Below are positions 20,974 through 31,026 of a DNA stretch of 64,000 nucleotides, piece after piece. The translations under genes and the position numbers were made by a program. This stretch comes from Blattamonas nauphoetae (Eukaryota > Preaxostyla > Oxymonadida), in contig JARBJD010000276.1 in assembly GCA_033064195.1 (NCBI GenBank), positions 35,589 through 99,588 of the forward strand. The letters run 5' to 3'. The stretch's first letter is position 1, and the number at the start of each line of letters is the position of its first letter. A model generated the notes under the pieces. It had not been told where the DNA came from, ran no database searches, and saw nothing but the letters and a program-made list of their open reading frames with translations.

Positions 20974-22851
20974 ATGGACGTGATATCCTCACTCGCTAAA
21001 TCTCTTCTTGAGACAGTGTATGCACTTCATTATACTCATTTGAATCATATTCTTGACTTTAGAAAAACAATATTGACAACACAACAAGATCGAAGCGACA
21101 CAAACGAGAAGATTGATCGCGCTCAAGCGGAGTCATCTGCTGACGAAGATGATAAATCCAATCAAAATCTGGAGACCGAACCCGTCCCAGAGTGTCTCGA
21201 AGACACACCTCAACGAGCATTTACGTTTGCCCAAGAATGTGGGCTCCTCCCACGCTCCACGACTTGCCCTGAATGCGGGAAAATACTCAGCAAGACGAAG
21301 AAAAACAGACCAAATTCCGAATCAAGAGTCTTTTCATGCGCAAATGGCCATCCTAAAGTTCGAGTCTCCGTAAGTGATCAAACCATACTTCAGAAATCAA
21401 AACTCCCACTCCGAACAATATTGAAAATATTCCGATCATTCTGGAAGAACGATTCGATTTCTGCCATGCAAGCCGATTGTGGAATAGCAAAAGAAGCAGC
21501 TACAAAGTGGAGAAGAATCTGCCGTCATGTGTGTTGTGTTGCCCTTCAGAAGAGAGAAACAAAGATCGGAGGACCTGGAAAGACAGTCGAAGTTGATGAA
21601 GCCCACATGATTCGATCGAAAGGAAGGCGTGGGAAGGGAAGAACAGGATACTGGATGGTGGGAGGATGCGAAGTTGGAAATCCATCAGCCTATTTTGTGG
21701 AGATGGTGGCTGCAAGAGATCGAGCGACACTTGAAGAAGTTTGCAATAGAAGAATCAAGAAAGGAACCGAAATCGTGACTGATATGTGGAAAGGATATGG
21801 ATTTGCAGACACGAAAAAGAAAAAGCACAAGACAGTCAATCATTCTCGGAATGAATGGGTTGGACCGGATGGAGCGACCACAAACCACATCGAAGCAAGG
21901 TGGAAGCATGTCAGAGCTTCACTCCCAAAGAATGGTGTCCCAAGGTGGTTCCATGAAGGATACATCCAAGCGGAACAACTGCGAAAGATGCCTTGGACAT
22001 TTCAGGATTTTCTCCGAGAATGTGGATCCGTGACAAAAGATCAACTTGATCTCATGATGTCTTTCGAGGACGCTGAGAAACAGGCCACAATCAAACTGCT
22101 CTCTGTGGACAATGATCGCAGAAAGAAGAATGCTGAACTGATCCAGAAATCAGACAAGGTAATCAGAAGCCATCACAACAGAAAACTCAAAGTGATCCAG
22201 AAGCAGCAATCTCTGGCTTCAATCCAACTGGACATCGTGAATGCTAAGCTGGCAAAGAAGGCAACACCAAAAGTCGTTCACGAGGTTCAACCACAACTCG
22301 ATGAAGAATGGGGTCCAGATTCACCTCGCTTTCGTCCACCCATCCAAAAGACAAAACGGACCCATTCCACCAATCGTGATCCAGATTTCTACTATCCATC
22401 CATCTCAAAGAAGGAGAGACGCAAGACTGGATTGGTGCAGTCACTTCTTCAACAACTTCAAAAGAAATGGCCCCAGTTCAAGGTTGAAAATGTGGTTGGC
22501 GATGGGAATTGTGGATTCTATGCAGTTCAAAAATCCCTGACGCCAGAAGAACTGGAGGCTCATCCGGACTTGCGGGGAGAACTTGCCGAGTGGGAAAGAA
22601 CCAACCCTCACTTCTTCGAGGAATTTGGTGACAATTTCGAAGAGGGTTCCTATCAGGCTCATCTGGATGTGATTGGAATTGATGGAAGATGGATCAGTGA
22701 ACTGGACTTGGCAGGACTTTCTCACGTCCTATTACGACCAATCCAGTGCCACTATCTGACTAGTCAAAGTCAGACTTATGGTCCGGATCATCCAGGAGCC
22801 ACAATCCACGTTGGCTACATCAACAACAACCACTTTGTGGCGATGCTGTAA
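20974..22851 (+). CDS. Merlin-type DDE transposase fused to OTU cysteine protease
   Basis: An intronless 625-aa protein. Residues about 98-126 form a zinc ribbon (C98-x2-C101 ... C122-x3-H126), followed by a helix-turn-helix-like segment (about 140-180). An ISXO2/IS1595-type DDE core follows with D208 (EVDEAHM), D270 (TDMWKGYG) and E307 (NHIEARWKH). After a basic coiled-coil-like linker (about 365-440), residues about 490-625 form an OTU fold with D510-G-N-C513 and the C-terminal H620 in NNNHFVAM, the catalytic signature of OTU deubiquitinases. The transposase would cut and paste the element. The OTU part might remove ubiquitin from the transposase or host factors; that role is inference. The frame is uninterrupted and there is no sign of a frameshift joining two genes. 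Confidence 0.88.
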   Translation: MDVISSLAKSLLETVYALHYTHLNHILDFRKTILTTQQDRSDTNEKIDRAQAESSADEDDKSNQNLETEPVPECLEDTPQRAFTFAQECGLLPRSTTCPECGKILSKTKKNRPNSESRVFSCANGHPKVRVSVSDQTILQKSKLPLRTILKIFRSFWKNDSISAMQADCGIAKEAATKWRRICRHVCCVALQKRETKIGGPGKTVEVDEAHMIRSKGRRGKGRTGYWMVGGCEVGNPSAYFVEMVAARDRATLEEVCNRRIKKGTEIVTDMWKGYGFADTKKKKHKTVNHSRNEWVGPDGATTNHIEARWKHVRASLPKNGVPRWFHEGYIQAEQLRKMPWTFQDFLRECGSVTKDQLDLMMSFEDAEKQATIKLLSVDNDRRKKNAELIQKSDKVIRSHHNRKLKVIQKQQSLASIQLDIVNAKLAKKATPKVVHEVQPQLDEEWGPDSPRFRPPIQKTKRTHSTNRDPDFYYPSISKKERRKTGLVQSLLQQLQKKWPQFKVENVVGDGNCGFYAVQKSLTPEELEAHPDLRGELAEWERTNPHFFEEFGDNFEEGSYQAHLDVIGIDGRWISELDLAGLSHVLLRPIQCHYLTSQSQTYGPDHPGATIHVGYINNNHFVAML

Positions 22852-22969
22852 AAACCATTCACCTTCACTCCACATTCATTCGCTTCTCTCTCTCTTTTTG
22901 GAAAAGTGTGGGTTCAATTCACGGGTTCAATCTGAAATAAAGTGGATACAGTCTGAATAGTTCAAAGTC

Positions 22970-23177
22970 GAACATAAATAATTCAAAGTCGAAGACAATA
23001 ATTCAAAGTCGAAGAAAATAATTCAAAGTCGAAGAAAATAATTCAAAGTCGAAATGAAATAATTCAAAGTCGAAGTAAATAATTCAAAGTCGAAGTGAAA
23101 TAATTCAAAGTCGAAGTGAAATAATTCAAAGTCGAAGTGAAATAATTCAAAGTCGAAGTGAAATAATTCAAAGTCGA
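22970..23177. repeat. Tandem array, left foldback arm
   Basis: About eleven head-to-tail copies of a 20-21 bp unit of the form AATAATTCAAAGTCGAAGTG, with small variation in the last bases. It is the mirror image of the array at 23684-24030. Short repeats without spacers and in opposite orientations rule out a CRISPR array. Confidence 0.9.
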
Positions 23178-23683
23178 AAAACAATTATTTGCCGTTAGCC
23201 TTCGAAAGCAGCACACAATTTCCTCTATTTCTCCTGTGACCTTTTCGTACCCATGTGCTTTATCGGGTGAATACGTTTTTCAGGATTTAAAACAATGCAT
23301 TCATGCTTTCTGAAGTGATTTTGAGCTTTTTAGATGAAAACAGTAACTTCATTGGTCTGAGAAAAAACAGCCTGTGACACGCAAAAGAGAGTAGGATTGA
23401 ACTAACGTTTGAGAGGCGTGAAGGAGTCATCGGTGTGACTAAATATGGAAACTCTGGGCCGAGTTCAACTTGTGCAGGATCTGATTTGTTAGTTTTTCTG
23501 GGCTTAGACGAAGAATTGCTGGGAAATGAGCTCTAAAAAGTGAACTATGGCCGAGAAAGTGTTGAATACTGTCGGATGATACTTAACTAGCCACCATTCT
23601 GATCATTGATTCTGTGTTTGTGATCATGAAAGAGTGGTGTGTGAGGTTCACTAAAACAAATTGGTCCAAAAATTTGGTCCTTC

Positions 23684-24030
23684 GACTTTGAATTATTTCA
23701 CTTCGACTTTGAATTATTTCACTTCGACTTTGAATTATTTTCTTCGACTTTGAATTATTTCACTTCGACTTTGAATTATTTAATTCGACTTTGAATTATT
23801 TCATTTCGACTTTGAATTATTTGCTTCGACTTTGAATTATTTTCTTCGACTTTGAATTATTTAATTCGACTTTGAATTATTTCACTTCGACTTTGAATTA
23901 TTTTCTTCGACTTTGAATTATTTCACTTCGACTTTGAATTATTTACTTCGACTTTGAATTATTTCATTTCGACTTTGAATTATTTTCTTCGACTTTGAAT
24001 TATTTTCTTCGACTTTGAATTATTTATGTT
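23684..24030. repeat. Tandem array, right foldback arm
   Basis: About eighteen copies of the inverted unit TTCGACTTTGAATTATTTCA, longer than the left arm, so the two arms have expanded or contracted independently. The two arms could fold back into a very long imperfect hairpin. Confidence 0.9.
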
Positions 24031-24223
24031 CGACTTTGAACTATTCAGACTGTAAATGCGATCGTTCACTATTCCCAGCTCAAAGAAGTGCTTTTCCAAC
24101 AGTCCACAACCAGTGACATACATTCCGAACTTTTTCCATACATACCGAACTTGGGCATACATTCCGAACCTGAGACATACATACCGAACTTGGGCATACA
24201 TACCGAACCCATGCCAAGTTTTT

Positions 24224-25198
24224 TTGAAGGAGTGTGGAAGAGAGAACAAGTGAGAGAGACAATTTAAGCGAGTTGAAGTGTTGAATCCCTTCAATAAACA
24301 ATCAAAGTGCGCACATGCAACCTGCTCCGACATTGCTAGTTGCCCGATTCTCTCCACGTCTCGCTTTCCAGCTTCAATTCATTCTCTCGGAGCAGAATAT
24401 TTTTGTGTTTCTGTTGACCCTGTTTAAAGCTCTGCCGCTTCGTTCAACTTCCCACCATTTCCACGAAAGAATCAGTCTGATCATCTATAATCTCCATCCA
24501 TCTTCGGAAATTGCCCTTCCGAAGAATCTACGATGGAATGGGATTGAGTCGTTCTGATCCAGTCCCATCGTTGCATCTGACTGGTTCGTCGAGTGGAATC
24601 CGCAGGGTTCTGAGTGGTCTGACCATTTTAGGCAAAGCTGAGTACAATTGTCCTCACCCGACCACTTTGGGGGTGAGGACAATTTGCCTAATCAGCCACT
24701 TCGAATCGACTCTTCTGGTGATGTCCCCTTCTCGTTCTTTTCACATATTTCGGAAATAATTCAATTATTATTCATTATTTTTCACTTTCACACTTCAAAA
24801 TGTCTCGATTTAGTGTCACAAACTATTTTTGACCTGCAGATTAAACTCTGAAAGGGTCAGATCAATCTCCGAAATTTACAATCTCATTTCTTTGGACTTG
24901 TTTCTGTGAAATGGATTTCATGTGACGATTTTTTCGATCTTTTCAGGTGAATAGAGGTAATTCAGATTACGATGGTGATGGAGACAACCAAAACAGAACT
25001 TGTCCACTTTTTTTCACTCTATGGACAATTAATTCTCATTTCAAGAATTTATGGATAATATGATAGTTATATGAAGAAGTATTGTGAAATGAAAGGAAAT
25101 TATAAAGCAGGAATTTGGTGAGGTCAAAAAAGCGTGGGATCAGTGGGATCAAATCAGAACCCTGGGAATCCGATTGATTTGGCTGAACAGCGACGACG
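24224..25198. other. Intergenic region with a small hairpin
   Basis: No gene was recognised in the ~970 bp between the Merlin element and the stop of family copy 3. At 24630-24689 there is a hairpin: ATTGTCCTCACCC (24647-24659) pairs perfectly with GGGTGAGGACAAT (24671-24683), with an extra outer pairing of AGGCAAA with TTTGCCT. The remainder is A/T-rich. Confidence 0.5.
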
Positions 25199-26869
25199 TC
25201 AGAAGAAGGAGGAGAAGTCGAATTGACGGGTCTGCGTGCTCTGCTCCACTCGTCGTATTGTCCTGAGCAGAGTCCCAATCAGAGCCACTCCGTTTTCGAA
25301 GTCCTCCAAAAACGATGACGAAGACACCGACACAACCACAACATCCAACACTCCACGCCGCACCAACTCCATCCGAACAGCATCCGAACTCACTCGCACA
25401 AACCGAGTCATCAACTCCAATTCAACTGACACGAGCGATGGCGATGGCTCTCTGAGAAAGAGTGAGAGAGAGAATAACACACAAGAGCAACTTTGACCAG
25501 ACTTGAAGTCGATCTGAGTGACTGAATATCCACTTCGCAAACCCTGTGAAATGATAAACAATACTACAAGGACACACCGGGACTGGCAACATCTTTCACT
25601 CTTTTCGATTCATGCAAGATGAGAGCTCCGACGAAATCTTGTTGAAACAGGTTCGAATCTGATACCATGAAGTCACTGGCTGTGAGGGAGATTCCGTTGA
25701 TGGACGATCTGATTGAGAGCAGAGGAGTATCGAACGAGGTCGGAATGCTCGGCCAGTGCAAGTCCAGCACAATCTGAAGTACATCGAGGTTGTCTTCATC
25801 AAGTGGTGCGCTGTGGTGTCTGATTGTCGAGAACTCCCTGAAGATCATCGCGAAACTCTTGCACTCTCCAAACGGGGCACAGGACGGGAGAACAAGTCTG
25901 AGAAATGTTCGCAAAAACGGAAACAATTCTCCATCCGAATGGACGTTGCAGATTGGCAGAGCAAAGAATTGGACAGCGAGTGGAGGAGGAGAATGTAAAA
26001 AGAGCATGCGAATGCCGACAGCATCATGAACGATGGTGGACATAAACATGCCAAGAACGACCCCCGTGAAATCATAGAGACGAACTTCTTTGTGAAGAGG
26101 AAGGATGCCTCGGAAGAAAAGTGAATGGAGGCCAAACAAATGGAATAACAAGAAGCCTGGCGATTGAATCGGAGGAGAGAAATGACCAAAGTCGAAGAAG
26201 GAGTGTGGTGATGAACGTACGACTCGCTCGCACAGCAGCTCCATCAAGAAGCCTTGCTGTCTGCGGGGATGGTAGTTGAACGAGGTGTGGTTGAAGAGGA
26301 AGGAAGGATGGAATCCGACGAAGGCAGAATTTAATCTGATGAAAGATGAAGGCACTCCAAATGACGTTTCATCGCAGATTGACTGGATGATTGGGTCGGG
26401 AAGGGTCTTTCCGAAGAAGAACGACATGATCAGAGAGTACTCGAAAAGTGATTGGTGATAGGCCAGATCCTTCCGTTGCGTCAGTTCAGTGATAATCTCG
26501 ACAATTCTGGTGAGAGCGTGTTGGTGAGTGTCAAATTCAACAAAAATGGATTCTGTGAGTTTTGGGGAGATCTTTCGGAGACGGTGGAAGTTGACGATGA
26601 GGAACTGAACACTCATCTGAAGGAGCTTGAAGATCATGTTTTTGTGATGGATCAATCCATCCCAATCAAAGTTGCGGAGAGAATTGTCGATGGTTTCGGG
26701 AGTGTCGGACATGTGCCGCTGTAAAAAGCAGGACACAAACATGAGGACGAATTGAGATGGGATCGACCCTTCACGGAAAGCGTGTCGGAGAGAGAACATC
26801 AGTTTCCGATGAATCTCTCCAAACTCGAGATCGTTAATGAGGTGGGTGAGAAGCGAGAAGACAGCATTT

Positions 26870-27728
26870 GGGTGATTCTAAATGAAATGTTACTTTACAC
26901 TATGGTGCGTTACAAAAAATTAAAAATTGCACAATTTGCATTCATCTGCTTTCAGGACTGAAAAGTGCTAAATTTTGTAGATTTTGCTTTGATCGCGTTC
27001 GATTGAGCTCTTATAGGATCTGGACATTTTATCACTTTTTTTTCTTCACAACGTTTCAGAAATCAAAGAGGTGGTGGTAAACGACATAAAAAAACGGATT
27101 TGTGAGAGAAATGCGAATTGAAAACATATATCATCCAAAAAACCGTGAAAAGCTTATTTTGGATATCTCACTTCAAACATAAAAGATCTCTATGAAATTT
27201 CTGGTGTGTGTCAGAATGGCGTGTTTGTGACGTGGAAATGAAGGAACGACACTTTTAATGGTTTGCTACAGAGGAGGGAGGCAGATCAGAAAACGCAAGT
27301 TCACTGTGAGAAGAGAAGAACGAGACTACCAGATCTGAATGATACAGCTGAAGGAAAAGAGATGAAAAAACTCGAAATCACAATAAAACATAGAGATGTC
27401 AAGTGTCATTGATAGATCTGAGTTGAAATAAAACGGACTTGGAAAGCGAAGATGAGAATATATACACTGTTCAAACGATGGAGGTCAGCTTCAAATGATG
27501 TGTTAGAACGAGGTACTTGCACAATTTTGGGGGAACGTGTTAGTTTGAGCGAAGAAGGATCGCTGAAAGAAGAAATCAGACGGAAAAGATTGGATGAAGA
27601 GTCAGAAAAATGGAAAACACCTTAATCATGTCGAATGAAGGAGAATATGAGCGCTCTGAAAATTGTATTGAGTTTCTGCTCATATGACAGAAGAAAATAC
27701 GCGGGTAACAATTCATTTAGAATCACCC
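26870..27728. mobile_element. Short TIR element in exon 4 of copy 3, 859 bp
   Basis: The ends are inverted repeats of 24 bp with one mismatch, GGGTGATTCTAAATGAA then T-G-T-T-A-C. They are flanked by ATTT on both sides (26866-26869 and 27729-27732), a probable 4-bp TSD. Joining the flanks gives continuous family protein sequence. There is no coding capacity inside. The superfamily is uncertain because few have 4-bp duplications with these ends. Confidence 0.7.
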
Positions 27729-28682
27729 ATTTTGGAGAGAAATGTTCTGACTCTCCAGAAGCCCAGTCAACCCTTCCACGAACTGTTCCAGGTTGGGGAT
27801 ACATTGTTTGGGATGGATCATTTCGCAAAGGCGATGACATCTGAGAATTGAGCGAATGAGGGTTGTTTCGTCTTCTTCGTCGAAGATGTGTGGAGAGAAG
27901 GTCTCGTTCAGATCGATTGGTTCATGTGCGATCGGCGAGAAATCAGGTTCCTCACGAAGAAGGAATGGTGGGGGAGGGTCCTGGACCGAAGGTTGTGAAC
28001 GAGGAGCAGTGATGAGTGAGTGGAGGACAGTCAGGGTTTGGAGTGTCTCTTGTTTCGAATGAAGTGAAGAAAAAGGAGAATTGGAGGAAGGGTGGGTGGA
28101 GAGGGACACATCCGATCGTTCCGATTGATCATCCAGCTCTGACAGGTTTGTGGTTGGATCAGAGAGAAGTGCAGTGTTGAGCGAGAAGGACGATTGGATG
28201 GCGAGTGACGGTTCAGTTGTGCTCCAATCAAGAGATGGTTCGGAAGACGAGATAATGGTGGGAGTTGGTGAGAGCTGGTTTGAAGGAAGAGAAAGTTGAG
28301 CGATGTTCTGGAACTTCGATTGGAGACGAAGGAGAGCTGGCTTGAAGCATGGCATTCGGAGGAATGAGAAGTCGCTCTGAAGAAATGAAGGAGAACAAAA
28401 CACAAACGAACACTTCTGACTTTTCAAAACACTTCCTCATCATCTCCAACCACTCCTCAAAACCAGAAAGTGCTTCCACGTTATGCCGATGTGAGGAACT
28501 GTTCAGAATTGAATTCGCCGTCCTCCACAGCTCGTCTGAAGGTGATTGATCGGGCAAGGCGAAAATATGAAGAGGGTTCACAACTGACACGAAACGCGAG
28601 TTGGCTACATGGTGTGCAATGTACGGGATGATGACTGAAGGATGCAACCAGTGCGGTTGATAATCATCATCATCCATCTGAT

Positions 28683-28990
28683 GAAATACTTTACTGAGGT
28701 TACATGGCTCAGGGAATTTGGAACTTTGTTTGAAACTTGTTGATACTCTGTTTATTCTTAAATTGATTGATCTGCTCTTTCCACCATCACATCCTGTTAC
28801 GAGACCGAGTCACGTCATCCACAAACTACAGTTCAATATCGTTGTCAGCACGCTCTGCAAAATTCCATCTCATTGAAACGACCATTTCCGTCGGGTTGAC
28901 AGTCGAACGCAGATTCAAACGCGAGATCAACATCTGATGACCAGTCCTCCTCACGGACGATTCTCAACATCTCGACGACTATTATGGTCT
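28683..28990. other. Rearranged insert in copy 3 exon 3
   Basis: On the plus strand, 28693-28735 reads GAGGTTAC...GGAATTTGGAACTTTG, a diverged copy in opposite orientation of the copy 3 coding strand at 29097-29050. The ~310-bp block lies where exon 3 should be continuous, so it is an inverted duplication or a small complex insertion. No TSD was found. Confidence 0.45.
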
Positions 28991-29690
28991 AGTGGTGACA
29001 TGACACGAATCGAAGCTGGAAGAAAGGTTCGCAATTTTTCTTGTCATCTTGCAGGAAAGTTCCAAATTCCATGAATTGTGTAACCTCAGTACAAAAGACG
29101 GATCTGACCGAATCGAGAGTGACGTTGGGGCGAAGGACGAGATCACCAGTCTCGACGAAGTGAGAAATGGTTGATGTGATCATATTGGCAACAATTGATT
29201 GAATTGGTGGAGGAAAATTGAGACATTCACAATCCCAAAGAGTGTCAAGTTCTTCGAGGATTAGATCACAAACAGTGTTGAGGTCGCCAGAGAACGAGGG
29301 AGGGAAGGATGGAGACGAGACAGAATTAGGAGCTTCTGAGAAACGGAAAGTGACAAAATGAAAGACAAAAGGAACATACTCAGTCGAATGGTTTCTGTTT
29401 CATCAATCAAAACATCATTCGTTGTTAAAGAGGATCTCCAATCATTCCTTTTCCATCGAGCATCCAGTCCAATCACAGTCTCCACAAACCATTCCATGAC
29501 AGTCTTGGAAAATAAGAAAAGAGGTTTAAAAAATGCGGAAAGAGCATACGGTCCATTCGATGATCCGTTTCTCCTCAATAACGTCGTAGATGAAACAGTC
29601 ATGGACAAAAGTGGTCGGCAGGAAAAATGACAAACTCTGGTCTGACGATTTGGGAAAGGAGTTCGATGCTGAAACTACACATGTGTGGAG

Positions 29691-31026
29691 GTGACATGAC
29701 ATCAATACGCATCGAGGTTAGTAGGCTGGTCTACAGTTAGTGGGTGAGAAATACGAACCATTCCACTGTAGACGTTTTTTTACGAATGTTTGCATTTTCT
29801 TGCGGAGGAGGCTGAGGATCTCGCTAATTTCGGTATCAATGATCTCATCTCATCACCACCTCTCACTGTGTGAAAAATGGTCGATTGTGGTTGAGCACAT
29901 ATTTTTGTCACTTTTTTTCAGACTCTTCATTCTTCCGTATCTCCATCATGAAACAACTGCTCGCTCTGATTTTCTCGCCACAATGGTCTTTTTTGATGTT
30001 GAAGTGTCTGACAATATAAAAACCAAATTTCACCGCTCAGTGTTTCTGGACCGGAAAACCGAGAACTTTTGTCCATGACTGAAAGTTGTGAACTCTTTCA
30101 GTTCTCCAGGCGACGATGTATGGAAAAGTATATCAGTAACATTGGGAGAAATGTGAGTCAGATTCCCTGAGAGAGTCGAGGGCAGACTGGTTGATGAGAA
30201 AGGCTGACACATTCGTTTGATGGTTGAATTGGAAAAACTGGTGAAAAGAGCAAAAATTGAGATCAGTGACGTAATATAGGGAACAATTTTCTTCAAAGAA
30301 GGTTTTGTGACTCGATAATGAGCTTCAACTGAGTGTATACCGATAGGAGACGACGGTCAATTGACAATTCAGCCAATTATGTTTCGATCCGAGAAATGTC
30401 TCATGATTGTGACTTAACCAGCTCAGAAATCACGTACACTCTTGAAAGAACAAAGGAAAACGCTTTCATGCTAATATAACACGATTGTAATGAATGATTT
30501 CTGCAGAATTCTGTGTTTCGAGAGAATCGTTGGTGTCTATTGGAGGGATTGGTGGATCATCAAATCATTTGAATTTTCCCTCAGCAACAATCAAGCTAGC
30601 AAGTTTGATGTGTTTGGAGAGGTAATGGATAAGATTATACAGAAATGAACGAAAAAAGAGGAATCAAACTTGAACAATGCTGGAAATGCATCGCACTCGG
30701 TCGACGGAGGCGAACTTGAAGTCAGAATAATGTTTGGACAGTCTTGAAAAGTCGAAGACAAAGAATGTTGTGAAGAAATGCAGGATGTTTCAACTCCGAG
30801 AGTGGGTTATGAGGCCTCTGTCTCGAATGGAATGTCAAGCGAGTCTCGTGATTGCACAGAGTCTGTCTCTAAGAGTGAGTGAAAAGTGTGGCTTTTGCCA
30901 CGAAGATCGTGTCAGGTCCTCTTCCATTCTCGTCTTTTTGAGATGACAATGGGAGCGCTCATTCGAAGAGTGATTTGGGACTTCCTGTTGGCTGGCTTCC
31001 ACGTGACGTTGCGTTCTTCTGGACCG
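29691..31026. other. Gene-poor spacer between family copies
   Basis: About 1.3 kb without a convincing gene. Short open frames here have no typical codon character. Near 30873 there is a GAGTGAGTG...GTCAGG block resembling 32957-33000, which suggests duplicated flanking DNA of the family. The last ~50 bp before 31027 may be 3' UTR of copy 4. No transposon ends were identified. Confidence 0.4.

Larger units (their letters stand above)
22949..24052. mobile_element. TA-flanked foldback MITE nested in Merlin element
   Basis: It is flanked by TA (22947-22948 and 24053-24054) and begins and ends with the same inverted sequence CAGTCTGAATAGTTCAAAGT. Its arms consist almost wholly of tandem 20-21 bp repeats: about 11 units on the left, about 18 inverted units on the right, around a unique loop of about 500 bp (23180-23680) with no coding potential. 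TA duplication and C-A-G-T termini point to Tc1/mariner mobilisation. It lies downstream of the transposase stop and does not disrupt it. Confidence 0.8.
20494..24215. mobile_element. Autonomous Merlin/IS1595-like transposon with OTU fusion
   Basis: A 3,722-bp element bounded by imperfect terminal inverted repeats of about 44 bp beginning GGCATGGGTTCGG and flanked by a perfect 8-bp duplication AAGTTTTT (20486-20493 and 24216-24223). Both the G-G-C termini and the 8-bp duplication fit the Merlin (IS1016/IS1595) superfamily. The left end has two, and the right end (24115-24215) about five, copies of a subterminal unit built on CCGAACTTGGGCATACAT, likely transposase binding sites. It encodes one long protein (20974-22851) and contains a later TA-flanked insertion (22949-24052). 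All parts needed for mobility appear intact. Confidence 0.85.
25199..29690 (-). pseudogene. Multi-exon family, divergent copy 3 (disrupted)
   Basis: A diverged member of the same family with the same exon plan. Exon 2 (29503-29380) is again exactly 124 nt; exon 3 lies in 29335-28414, exon 4 in 28376-25578, exon 5 in 25543-25483 and exon 6 in 25451-25199. The introns are 46, 44, 37, 34 and 31 nt. Two lesions break it. An 859-bp element sits inside exon 4 (26870-27728) and introduces a stop. Exon 3 is interrupted at about 28990-28680 by ~310 bp that includes an opposite-strand partial copy of the same exon. Exon 1 (upstream of 29550) is not confidently delimited. Sequence otherwise still reads as protein, so inactivation is probably recent. 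Confidence 0.7.

Noticed and set aside
22970-24030. Regular short repeats that could suggest a CRISPR array
   Set aside because: The units are tandem without unique spacers, occur in two opposite orientations and lie inside a TA-flanked foldback element in a eukaryotic genome.
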